From: CAZMGD01 sp964565705
Lineage (GTDB): Bacteria > Actinomycetota > Acidimicrobiia > Acidimicrobiales > Ilumatobacteraceae
Direction: 5' to 3'
DNA length: 64,000 nt
Assembly (NCBI GenBank): GCA_964565705.1
Contig: CAZMGD010000005.1
Coordinates: forward strand, 1 to 64,000
Shown one piece after another: positions 58,002 through 64,000 of this stretch (the stretch's first letter is position 1; every line of letters starts with the position of its first letter). The notes under the pieces are model-generated. The model ran no database searches and was not told the origin of the DNA. It was given only the letters and a program-made list of their open reading frames with translations. The position numbers and the translations under genes were made by a program.

Positions 58002-58086
58002 CCCGACGACCCGACGACCCGACGACCCGACGACCCGATCGAACCTGCGGTCGGATCGGGCCCGGAACGGGCCCGACCCGACCGCA
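58002..58086. repeat. 8-bp tandem repeat plus a 41-bp palindromic unit
   Basis: CCCGACGA is repeated four times without interruption (58002-58033), then CCCGATCG leads to a palindromic unit at 58046-58086. That unit starts TGCGGTCGGATCGGGCCCG and ends CGGGCCCGACCCGACCGCA with a GAA loop and a single A/C mismatch. It lies between convergent genes (BKACE and SRPBCC) and could act as a terminator for both. Confidence 0.85.
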
Positions 58087-58094
58087 GGAACGGG

Positions 58095-58529
58095 TCATCG
58101 GTCGGGCGCGAACTGGCGGGCACCGGTGTCGAGCACCCAGTGGTGCCCGAACGTCACGAGCGGGCGGGCGAGCAGCGACATCGCCCGCATCGACTGCTTG
58201 CACGGCCTGAGCGCTGCTCGCAGCCGCAGCTCGCTGCCGTCGCCGCGTTGCTCCACGTCGATGCGTGCGGTGCCTTCGATGTCACCGCGCGCCGTCGCTC
58301 GCACGAGCGCGAGCTCGTCCACCTCGTCGATCGTCAACGTGAACCGGACGGCGTAGGGGAGCGGTGGCTGCACGGTGCAGCGCCAGATCTCGCCGGGTCG
58401 CAGGGCCCCGGCGTCGAACGTGCGCAGCCACGGCCACCAGGTCGGGAACTGCCGCACGTCGCTGAGCCGCTGCCACAGCTCGAACGGCGTCAGCTCGTAC
58501 CGGTACGTGCGGTCGGTGTCGAGTCGCAT
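58095..58529 (-). CDS. SRPBCC-family (polyketide cyclase/START-like) protein
   Basis: A 144-residue protein with the SRPBCC helix-grip fold: TYRYELTPFELWQRLSDVRQ then PTWWPWLRTFDAGALRPGEI, strands WRCTVQPPLPYAVRFTLTID and ALVRATARGDIEGTARIDVE, and a long C-terminal helix (MRAMSLLARPLVTFGHHWVL). These proteins bind hydrophobic ligands or act as aromatase/cyclases. No catalytic residue is implied. The ATG at 58529 follows GGGGAGGAG, a strong ribosome-binding site. It is divergent from the stress-protein gene across a palindrome-bearing gap. Confidence 0.8.
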   Translation of the reverse strand: MRLDTDRTYRYELTPFELWQRLSDVRQFPTWWPWLRTFDAGALRPGEIWRCTVQPPLPYAVRFTLTIDEVDELALVRATARGDIEGTARIDVEQRGDGSELRLRAALRPCKQSMRAMSLLARPLVTFGHHWVLDTGARQFAPDR

Positions 58530-58577
58530 GTGCGCTCCTCCCCGTGCCCGGCACCGTAGTGCTCCCCATCGCTTCCT

Positions 58578-58615
58578 GCCGTCGGATCGGTCCCGGCCGG
58601 GACCGATCCGACTGC
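58578..58615. repeat. Palindromic unit with perfect 16-bp arms
   Basis: GTCGGATCGGTCCCGG (58581-58596) is exactly inverted by 58597-58612 without a loop; the flanks TGC and GCA extend pairing to 58578-58615. Terminal TGC...GTCGG resembles the other 41-bp units. It sits in the divergent promoter gap between SRPBCC and USP genes rather than behind a gene, so a pure terminator role is unlikely here. Confidence 0.85.
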
Positions 58616-58648
58616 ACGAGCGCGGGGCAGAGGGGGTACAACGGTGGC

Positions 58649-59149
58649 ATGACCGTGGTGATGCTGGCCCTCGACGAAACCGCTCCTTCGGCCGCCGCCG
58701 CCGAGGCGGCGCAGCGGCTGTTCGGGCCCGACGCCACGTACTTCGCCGTCAACGTCGCCTCGGTGCCACCGGCCTGGGCGCCGTCGGCGATGGTCTGGGG
58801 AGGCGTCGTGCCCTACGCACCCGATCCGGCGTTCTCGATGGACATGCAGGGGAACCAGTACCAGGAGGCCGAGCAGGACGCCGCGCACGAGGCGGAGCAA
58901 CTCGCGAAGGAGGCCGGAATCGAGGCGATCCCGGTGGGGGAGTCGGGCGACGCGGTCGAGGCGATCGTGCGCGCCGCGCACGACCACGATGCCGACGTCA
59001 TCGTCGTCGGTACCGGTGACAAGAACTGGTGGCACCGCCTGATCGAGGGCAGCGTCGCCAAGGACATCCTTCGCGTCGCCAACGTGCCGGTGCTGGTCGT
59101 GCCTGTGCACGGCGACGGCCACGCGGCCGACGCGTCCGCATCGGCCTGA
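58649..59149 (+). CDS. Universal stress protein (UspA family)
   Basis: A 166-residue single-domain Usp: VVMLALDETAPSAAAAEAAQ at the start, ADVIVVGTGDKNWWHRLIEG with the ATP-binding G-x2-x-G-x-like segment (VVGTGDKNWW), and SVAKDILRVANVPVLVVPVH at the end. The insertion MVWGGVVPYAPDPAFSMDMQ (tryptophan, methionine and proline) is less common. UspA-type proteins bind ATP or nothing and respond to stress. ATG 58649 lies after GGGGG. It stands 2 bp before the thioesterase-like gene, so they may be co-expressed. Confidence 0.85.
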   Translation: MTVVMLALDETAPSAAAAEAAQRLFGPDATYFAVNVASVPPAWAPSAMVWGGVVPYAPDPAFSMDMQGNQYQEAEQDAAHEAEQLAKEAGIEAIPVGESGDAVEAIVRAAHDHDADVIVVGTGDKNWWHRLIEGSVAKDILRVANVPVLVVPVHGDGHAADASASA

Positions 59150-59151
59150 CG

Positions 59152-59976
59152 ATGGCGGAGCGCCCAGCCGTCTACCCGCCATCGGTCCACTTCCTCAGCG
59201 ATCTCGACATCCTCACCGAGCACGTCGCCGTCGATCACACCATCGCGACTGTTGCCGTCGACGAGTTCGTCCGCAACAGCGCCGGCGTGGCGTCGCTCGG
59301 CTTCGTGTCAGCGGTCGTCGACGTCAGTGCGGCGATGGTCGCGCTCAGTGCCGCCCACCCGAACTGGACGGCGACCGCTGACCTCACGCTGCACTCGACC
59401 GGATGGTTGGTGCAGGGCCCGATGCGGGTCGACTCGCACCTGGTGCGCCGCGGCAGCCACGTCGTCGTCACCGGTTCCGACGTGTTCGATGGCAACGGGG
59501 TGCGGGTCGCCACCGGGACCCTCTCGTTCGCGAGCCTGCCGCGGGCAGCATCTGCGGCCGCGAGAGATTTCGTGCCCGCCGATCTCGTCGGCCAGCAGCG
59601 CCGGCTCGGACCGGGTGCGCCACCTCGGCCGGTCCCGCTCGCCGAACGCGTCGGGCTCCGGACACTCGCGCCAGGCGTCGTCGAGATCCCGAAGCACGAC
59701 TACGTGATCAACAGCTTCGGCACGATCAACGGTGGGGTGCTCGGTGCGCTGTTCCAGTACGCGGCGGAATCATCGGAACCGGATCTGGTCGCCACCGACC
59801 TCCAGATCCACTACCTGCGCCAGGCTGCCGCCGGCCCCGCCCGCACGACGACCACGATGCTGAGGCAGACCGGCGACCACGCCGTGTGCAGCATCGAGGC
59901 CGTCGATGCGGGTGACGGTGACCGTGTCCTCGCGCTGGCCACCGTCACGCTGCAACGTCCTCCTCAGCTGGCGTAG
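59152..59976 (+). CDS. Double hot-dog acyl-CoA thioesterase-like protein
   Basis: A 274-residue protein built of two hot-dog-like halves: the first about residues 10-135 (VAVDEFVRNSAGVASLGFVS, TADLTLHSTGWLVQGPMRVD), the second about 150-270 (VEIPKHDYVINSFGTINGGV, ATDLQIHYLRQAAAGPARTT). The second contains NSFGTINGGVLGALFQYAAE, the PaaI-type active-site helix. It should hydrolyse acyl-CoA esters or bind them. ATG 59152 comes 2 bp after the Usp stop. The 3' end overlaps the opposing enoyl-CoA hydratase gene by 13 bp, so the two cannot both be fully transcribed without antisense overlap. Confidence 0.85.
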   Translation: MAERPAVYPPSVHFLSDLDILTEHVAVDHTIATVAVDEFVRNSAGVASLGFVSAVVDVSAAMVALSAAHPNWTATADLTLHSTGWLVQGPMRVDSHLVRRGSHVVVTGSDVFDGNGVRVATGTLSFASLPRAASAAARDFVPADLVGQQRRLGPGAPPRPVPLAERVGLRTLAPGVVEIPKHDYVINSFGTINGGVLGALFQYAAESSEPDLVATDLQIHYLRQAAAGPARTTTTMLRQTGDHAVCSIEAVDAGDGDRVLALATVTLQRPPQLA

Positions 59977-60866
59977 TTGATCGACCCCGCCGGCTTGTCG
60001 GCCTGCGGCTCCTCGGCATCGCTCGGGAGGTCCTCGGCGCGATCGGTCGTGCGGTAGTCGCCGAACTTGCTGTCGCGGCGGTCGAGCGCGCCCGTGAGTC
60101 CGTTCGACTGGATCGACGCGACGAAGTTCGCCATCGACTGCGTGTGCGTGCCCAGCGCGCACAGCTCGGTGCCGGCGCGGATGCCGTTGCGCAGTCCCAT
60201 CGCCTCCATCTGGCGGTGGATGGCGCGCTTGTTCAGTTGCAGCACGTCGAGGGGCAGGTTGCTGATCTGCTCGGCGACCTTGAGCACCTCGCCCTCGAGC
60301 TCGTCGGCGGGGAACGAGGCGTTGGCCCAGCCGTAGCGGACGGCCTCGACGCCGTTGACCGAGTTGCCGGTCATGAACATCTCCATCGCCTTGCGCATCC
60401 CGAGGAACCAGGGGTGGAAGTGCATGTCGGGAACGCCGAAGCGCACGGCCGGGTAGCCCATCTGGGCGTCGTCGGCCATGTAGACGAGGTCGCACCCGGT
60501 GGCCAGCTCGCTGCCGCCGGCCAGGCAGTAGCCGTGCACCTGGGCGATGACCGGCTTGGACATGTCCCAGATGCTCATCCAGCTCTCGGTGACGTGGCGC
60601 GGCCACTGGCCCTCGCCCGGCGCTGTGTAGTGCGGGTATTCGTGGCCCTCGTTGCCGCCGCCGAGGTCGTAGCCGGCGGAGAACGACGGGCCGTTGCCGC
60701 GCACGATCATCACCTTGACGTCCTCGTCCATGTCACCCTCGCGCAGGGCATCGAGGATCGCGCCGCGCAGCGGGTGGAACAGCGCGTTGCGCTTCTCCGG
60801 GCGGTTCAGCGTGACCCGCTTGACGTGGGGCAGCGGGTAGTCGACGAGGACCAGTTCTTCGGCCAC
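59964..60866 (-). CDS. Enoyl-CoA hydratase/isomerase (crotonase family)
   Basis: A 300-residue crotonase: VKRVTLNRPEKRNALFHPLR, VMIVRGNGPSFSAGYDLGGG (oxyanion-hole region), VIAQVHGYCLAGGSELATGC (second oxyanion-hole glycine, with CLAGG), and VRYGWANASFPADELEGEVL. The usual two catalytic glutamates of enoyl-CoA hydratase are not both clear (positions equivalent to Glu144/164 read differently: YPAVRFGVPD and the region after), so it could be a hydratase, isomerase or hydrolase. It is a monocistronic, minus-strand gene 70 bp downstream of an SDR. It overlaps the thioesterase-like gene tail-to-tail. Confidence 0.82.
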   Translation of the reverse strand: MAEELVLVDYPLPHVKRVTLNRPEKRNALFHPLRGAILDALREGDMDEDVKVMIVRGNGPSFSAGYDLGGGNEGHEYPHYTAPGEGQWPRHVTESWMSIWDMSKPVIAQVHGYCLAGGSELATGCDLVYMADDAQMGYPAVRFGVPDMHFHPWFLGMRKAMEMFMTGNSVNGVEAVRYGWANASFPADELEGEVLKVAEQISNLPLDVLQLNKRAIHRQMEAMGLRNGIRAGTELCALGTHTQSMANFVASIQSNGLTGALDRRDSKFGDYRTTDRAEDLPSDAEEPQADKPAGSINYAS

Positions 60867-60936
60867 GGGGTTCTCCTTCAGACGGGCGAGGACGGCTCGA
60901 CCGTACTCACGTGAGCTCCCGCAGCTCGGACCGTGC

Positions 60937-61713
60937 TCAGCGCAGGTACTCGCCGGCGTTGACGAACAGTTGTTGCCCGGTGACCCGCCTCGACTCGTCG
61001 CTCAGGAAGAACGCCACCGAGTCGGCGATGTCGCGGCTGGTCGGGATCTGCTTGATCGCCATGTTGTTCGTGATCTCGCCGACGACGGTGGCCAGCTCGA
61101 CGCCGCGCTGCTGGGCCTGGTGGGTCAGGTAGCCCTCGACCACTGGGCCCCAGATCCAGCTGGGCACGACCGTGTTGACGCGGATGCCGTACACGCCGAG
61201 CTCCACGGCCATGTGCACGACCGCGCCCTGCAGTGCGGCCTTCGACGCGCCGTAGGCCATCTGCATCACCTGCGACTTGAACGCGGACTGGGTGCCGATG
61301 AACACGATCGAGCCCTGCGTCTTCCTCAGCTCGGGCACGGCGGCGTTGGTCAGCTGCATCGAGCCGAAGACGTTGACGTCGAACACCCGGCGCCACTCGT
61401 CGAAGTCGGCGCCTTCGATGCCGCCGAACGTGTTGTCCAGCGCCGCGCAGTGCGCCACGCCGTCGATCGCGCCGAAGCGTTCGACCGCGAACGCGACCAG
61501 CGCGGCGCAGTCGTCGGTGGAGGTGATGTCGGTGCGCAGCCAGGCCACGCGCTCGCCCGAGGGGTCGAGGTCGTTCGCCACCGCCTGCAGCGTGTCCGCC
61601 GTGCGGGCGGCGAGGACCGCGTTGCCCCCACCCTCCACCACTGTGGCTGCGATCTCCTTGCCGAGGCCGATGCCGACCCCGCTGACGATGACGGTTCGTT
61701 CCGCGAGCTGCAT
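60937..61713 (-). CDS. Short-chain dehydrogenase/reductase
   Basis: A 258-residue SDR: VIVSGVGIGLGKEIAATVVE (nucleotide loop in the less common SGVGIGLG form), AALDNTFGGIEGADFDEWRR, GSIVFIGTQSAFKSQVMQMA and YGASKAALQGAVVHMAVELG as the YxxxK. The substrate is unknown, but the adjacent crotonase suggests a beta-oxidation-like role. It lies 70 bp upstream of the crotonase gene on the same strand and 11 bp downstream of the HAD gene stop region, so an operon of three (HAD, SDR, crotonase) is possible. Confidence 0.86.
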   Translation of the reverse strand: MQLAERTVIVSGVGIGLGKEIAATVVEGGGNAVLAARTADTLQAVANDLDPSGERVAWLRTDITSTDDCAALVAFAVERFGAIDGVAHCAALDNTFGGIEGADFDEWRRVFDVNVFGSMQLTNAAVPELRKTQGSIVFIGTQSAFKSQVMQMAYGASKAALQGAVVHMAVELGVYGIRVNTVVPSWIWGPVVEGYLTHQAQQRGVELATVVGEITNNMAIKQIPTSRDIADSVAFFLSDESRRVTGQQLFVNAGEYLR

Positions 61714-61724
61714 GGCCCGGGAAG

Positions 61725-62330
61725 CTACTCAGCGCGCCAGGGCCTGATGTCCACCGGGAGCATCTCGGCGCGGCGCGCCGCTTCGAGGCCGAGCTCGGCA
61801 TCCTCGAACACGACGCATCCGGCGGCCTCGACGCCGAGGCGGCGAGCGGCCTCGAGGAACGCGTCGGGCTCGGGCTTGTGGCGTTCGGTGTCGTCGGCCC
61901 CGACGATCGCGTCGAACCAGTCGAGGATGCCGATCGCGGTGAGCGTCTCGTTCACGACCCACCGGTGACCGCCGCTGGCGACGGCCATCGGCAGCACGCC
62001 CCGGTGGCGGCGGGCGATCTCGACCACGGGCTCGATCGGCACGACGCTGTCGATCGTGGTGACGTAGCCCTGCTCCTTCTCGACGACCAGGCGGGCGATG
62101 TGGTCGTCGGTGATCGCAATGCCCTGCTCGTCGGCGAGGAGGCGCACGATCATCGGCGACGGCATCCCGGCCAGCGCGTAGAACTGGGCCTCGGGGAACT
62201 CGACGCCATGGGGGGCGAGCATCGCCGCCCACGCCTGGAAGTGCACCGGCATCGTGTCGGCGAGCGTGCCGTCACAGTCGAAGATCAGCCCCGTCGTGCC
62301 GGGGGGAGCGGTCCAGATCACGACCCCCAT
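61725..62330 (-). CDS. HAD-superfamily phosphatase (beta-phosphoglucomutase-like)
   Basis: A 201-residue HAD hydrolase: FDCDGTLADTMPVHFQAWAA (nucleophile Asp and acid/base Asp), VASGGHRWVVNETLTAIGIL (motif II), KPEPDAFLEAARRLGVEAAG (motif III lysine) and VFEDAELGLEAARRA (motif IV). The C1 cap helical insert is present. This layout covers sugar-phosphate phosphatases and mutases, and the substrate cannot be named. ATG 62330 is used. It is divergent from the acetyltransferase gene across 140 bp in which I see no clear operator. Confidence 0.87.
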   Translation of the reverse strand: MGVVIWTAPPGTTGLIFDCDGTLADTMPVHFQAWAAMLAPHGVEFPEAQFYALAGMPSPMIVRLLADEQGIAITDDHIARLVVEKEQGYVTTIDSVVPIEPVVEIARRHRGVLPMAVASGGHRWVVNETLTAIGILDWFDAIVGADDTERHKPEPDAFLEAARRLGVEAAGCVVFEDAELGLEAARRAEMLPVDIRPWRAE

Positions 62331-62470
62331 TCAATCTCGGTAGCGTTCTGGTCGCTCTGGCGCCCGAAACGCTCCCGAGAACGGGTGGGCGGTACCGACC
62401 GGTCGATTGGGTCGGCGAGGGACGGGAAAGTCCCGAGCAGCTGAGGCCCGGCGTCGGCGAGGATTGCCAG

Positions 62471-63664
62471 ATGGGGATCGAGCTGCGGACGGCGACGCCC
62501 GACGACGTCGCATCCATGTTCCAGGCCGACGCCCGGGCGTTCGGGTTCAGCTACACCGACGAGCTGATCCAGCAGGTCCTGCCGACGCTGGACCTGACCA
62601 GGTTCCACCTCGCGTTCGACGGCGGCCGCATCGTCGGTGTCATCGGATCGTTCGGCTTCGACGTGACCCTGCCCGGTGGAGGCACCGTTCCGGCCGGCGG
62701 CGTGACGTGGGTGTCGGTCCAGCCGACCCATCGGCGCCAGGGACTGCTGCGCCGATTGATGGATGCATGCCACGCCGACATCGACGCGCGGGGCGAGCCG
62801 GTGGCGATGCTGAACGCGAGCGAGGGCGGCATCTACGAGCGGTTCGGCTACGGGATCGCCGCCACCGAGCGACTGGTGACGATCAACCGCAACGGGGCGG
62901 CGTTCCGGCCCGAGGTGGTGCCGCCTGCGGGCACGGTGTGGCCGGCCGAGCACGACGAGATCGAACGCGACGGTCCTGCGTTGTGGGATCGCTTCCGGCG
63001 ACTGCGCGCGGGTGAGCTCAGCCGTTCCGACGCGTGGCACACGTTCCTCGCCGTTCGTCGCCGCAAGGAGTCCGACGGGATGACGGAGGCGTTCCACCTC
63101 CGCCACGCCGACGGCTACGTGTCGTACCGGTTCGCCCAGGACTGGAACGAGGGCCAGCCGCAGCACAAGGTCGAGCTCGTCGAGATGGTGGCCTGCACCC
63201 CCGACGCCCACGCCGCGCTGTGGCACACCGTCCTCGGCCTCGACCTCGTCGGCGTCGTGCGCACCCGCCAGATGCCGCTCGACGACCCGTTGCCGTACCT
63301 GCTCCAGAACGCGCGAGTGGTCGTCAGCAGCGGTGTCGACGACAACGTGTGGGTGCACCCTCGCAACGTCGTGTCGAGCTTCGGCGCTCGGACCTACGGC
63401 AGCGACGACCGACTCGTGGTCGAGGCGGCAGGACGGCGATGGGCGATCGAGGGCTCGCCCGAGGGCGCGTCGTGCAGGCCGGTCCGAAGCCGCCCCGACC
63501 TCGTCACCGACGTCGCCGGGCTCGGTGTGCTGTTGCTCGGCGGCGTCCGCCCGAGCGTGCTCGCCGCCGGTCGCCGCGTCGGTGTCCGGGATCAGCGCAC
63601 GCTGCGCCGGGCCGACGCGTTCTTCCTCGGTGATCGCCTCCCCCTCTGCCAGACCGACTTCTGA
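62471..63664 (+). CDS. Eis-like GNAT N-acetyltransferase
   Basis: A 397-residue protein of the Eis (enhanced intracellular survival) type: an N-terminal GNAT domain (ATPDDVASMFQADARAFGFS, then VTWVSVQPTHRRQGLLRRLM with the acetyl-CoA loop RRQGLL), a second degenerate GNAT domain, and a C-terminal sterol-carrier-like domain (about 290-397). The YGIAATERLVTI block and the carboxyl-terminal phenylalanine (QTDF) are also family-typical. Eis proteins multi-acetylate aminoglycosides and other amines in mycobacteria; the native substrate is unknown here. ATG 62471 is used. Confidence 0.87.
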   Translation: MGIELRTATPDDVASMFQADARAFGFSYTDELIQQVLPTLDLTRFHLAFDGGRIVGVIGSFGFDVTLPGGGTVPAGGVTWVSVQPTHRRQGLLRRLMDACHADIDARGEPVAMLNASEGGIYERFGYGIAATERLVTINRNGAAFRPEVVPPAGTVWPAEHDEIERDGPALWDRFRRLRAGELSRSDAWHTFLAVRRRKESDGMTEAFHLRHADGYVSYRFAQDWNEGQPQHKVELVEMVACTPDAHAALWHTVLGLDLVGVVRTRQMPLDDPLPYLLQNARVVVSSGVDDNVWVHPRNVVSSFGARTYGSDDRLVVEAAGRRWAIEGSPEGASCRPVRSRPDLVTDVAGLGVLLLGGVRPSVLAAGRRVGVRDQRTLRRADAFFLGDRLPLCQTDF

Positions 63665-63787
63665 ACCAGCCCCCACGCTGACCAGCGCCGCGGGCGAAGC
63701 GGGCCGCTCGTCGGCCGGCGAGGGCCTCCCGCTCACCCGCACGGACGAGCGCTGCCGGCGGCGCTCGCCGCAAGTACGGTCGGCGGG

Positions 63788-64000
63788 GTGCAGCTCCGGA
63801 TCTTCGTCGAGCCCCAGCAGGGGGCCACCTACGACCAACTCCTCGCCGTCGCCCAGCTCGCCGAGCAGCTCGGCTTCGACGCGTTCTTCCGGTCGGACCA
63901 CTACCTGAAGATGGGCGATGTCGACGGCTTGCCGGGTCCGACCGACGCCTGGATCACCCTCGCCGGCCTGGCTCGTGACACCTCCACGATCCGCCTCGGG
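63788..64000 (+). CDS. LLM-class F420-type oxidoreductase, N-terminal part (truncated by the window)
   Basis: The first 71 residues of a luciferase-like oxidoreductase, in an open frame to the window end: RIFVEPQQGATYDQLLAVAQ, AEQLGFDAFFRSDHYLKMGD and DAWITLAGLARDTSTIRLG. The FRSDHY and RDTSTIRLG segments are typical of F420-dependent LLM enzymes of actinobacteria. GTG 63788 is the start. It lies 124 bp after the Eis-like gene. Its cofactor and substrate cannot be judged from this part. Confidence 0.82.
   Translation, partial: MQLRIFVEPQQGATYDQLLAVAQLAEQLGFDAFFRSDHYLKMGDVDGLPGPTDAWITLAGLARDTSTIRLG

Overview
The window is 64 kb of very GC-rich DNA with dense, tightly packed genes, many GTG starts and 4-bp ATGA/GTGA stop-start overlaps. 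The gene content points to a free-living actinobacterium: a SAM-IV-type riboswitch, many luciferase-like (LLM) flavin or F420 oxidoreductases, a Nei2-type glycosylase, an Eis-like acetyltransferase, a DUF4916 NUDIX protein and abundant SDR/acyl-CoA genes. An Acidimicrobiia relative (Ilumatobacter-like) is my best guess, but it is an inference from style and gene content. No rRNA, CRISPR array, transposase or intact prophage was seen. One assembly gap of 100 N lies at 16736-16835, inside a cluster of palindromic repeats.

Layout. 1-4 kb: 5' part of glnD, a lone winged-helix protein overlapping it, and a divergent circularly permuted ATP-grasp / alpha-E pair; two 11-bp-phased half-site pairs lie upstream of the pair. 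4-7.6 kb: an MFS exporter and an alkylation-repair operon (Ada-N/AraC/AlkA fusion plus Ogt). 7.6-13.8 kb: a hypothetical protein, aromatic amino acid catabolism (HPPD, phenylalanine hydroxylase), an MtfA-like peptidase, and an acyl-CoA synthetase with an SDR. 13.8-22.5 kb: BON-CBS protein, NUDIX protein, Nei2, an FtsX/ATPase ABC exporter, 1-Cys peroxiredoxin, a PPOX-like protein, a methyltransferase. 22.5-29 kb: tRNA-Arg(CCT) followed by a MazF-type toxin-antitoxin pair, a membrane protein, two MFS exporters, a TetR regulator with a clear inverted-repeat operator, and a 46-residue C2H2 zinc-finger protein. 29-32 kb: leucyl aminopeptidase, ThrE-like exporter, and a stranded C-terminal fragment of an F420 enzyme.

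The most coherent system is at 32.1-45.6 kb. A SAM-IV-type riboswitch precedes a cysteine-desulfurase-like PLP enzyme. Divergent from it stand an FMN reductase, then five LLM monooxygenases (MsnO8-, SnaA/NtaA-, DszA- and SsuD-like) and a complete Opp/Dpp-type ABC importer whose genes overlap by 4 bp. I read this as an organosulfur-scavenging island: import of a sulfur compound, C-S cleavage by FMNH2-dependent monooxygenases, and sulfur handling by a PLP enzyme under SAM feedback. The two divergent promoters share the heptamer ACCAGTA.

45.6-50.9 kb holds an unknown membrane protein, two NTF2-like proteins, a nitroreductase-like protein and two lipoproteins, one a repetitive DUF4353-like protein. 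50.9-54.9 kb is a four-gene operon (acyl-CoA dehydrogenase-like flavoprotein, two SDRs, DapB-like dehydrogenase) of probable lipid or terpenoid catabolism. 55-64 kb holds GNATs, LLM/F420 enzymes, a PIG-L deacetylase, a BKACE enzyme, SRPBCC, USP, thioesterase, crotonase, SDR and HAD genes. A family of roughly 41-bp GC-rich palindromes is scattered through intergenic gaps (16.7-16.9, 48.3-48.5, 58.0 and 58.6 kb).
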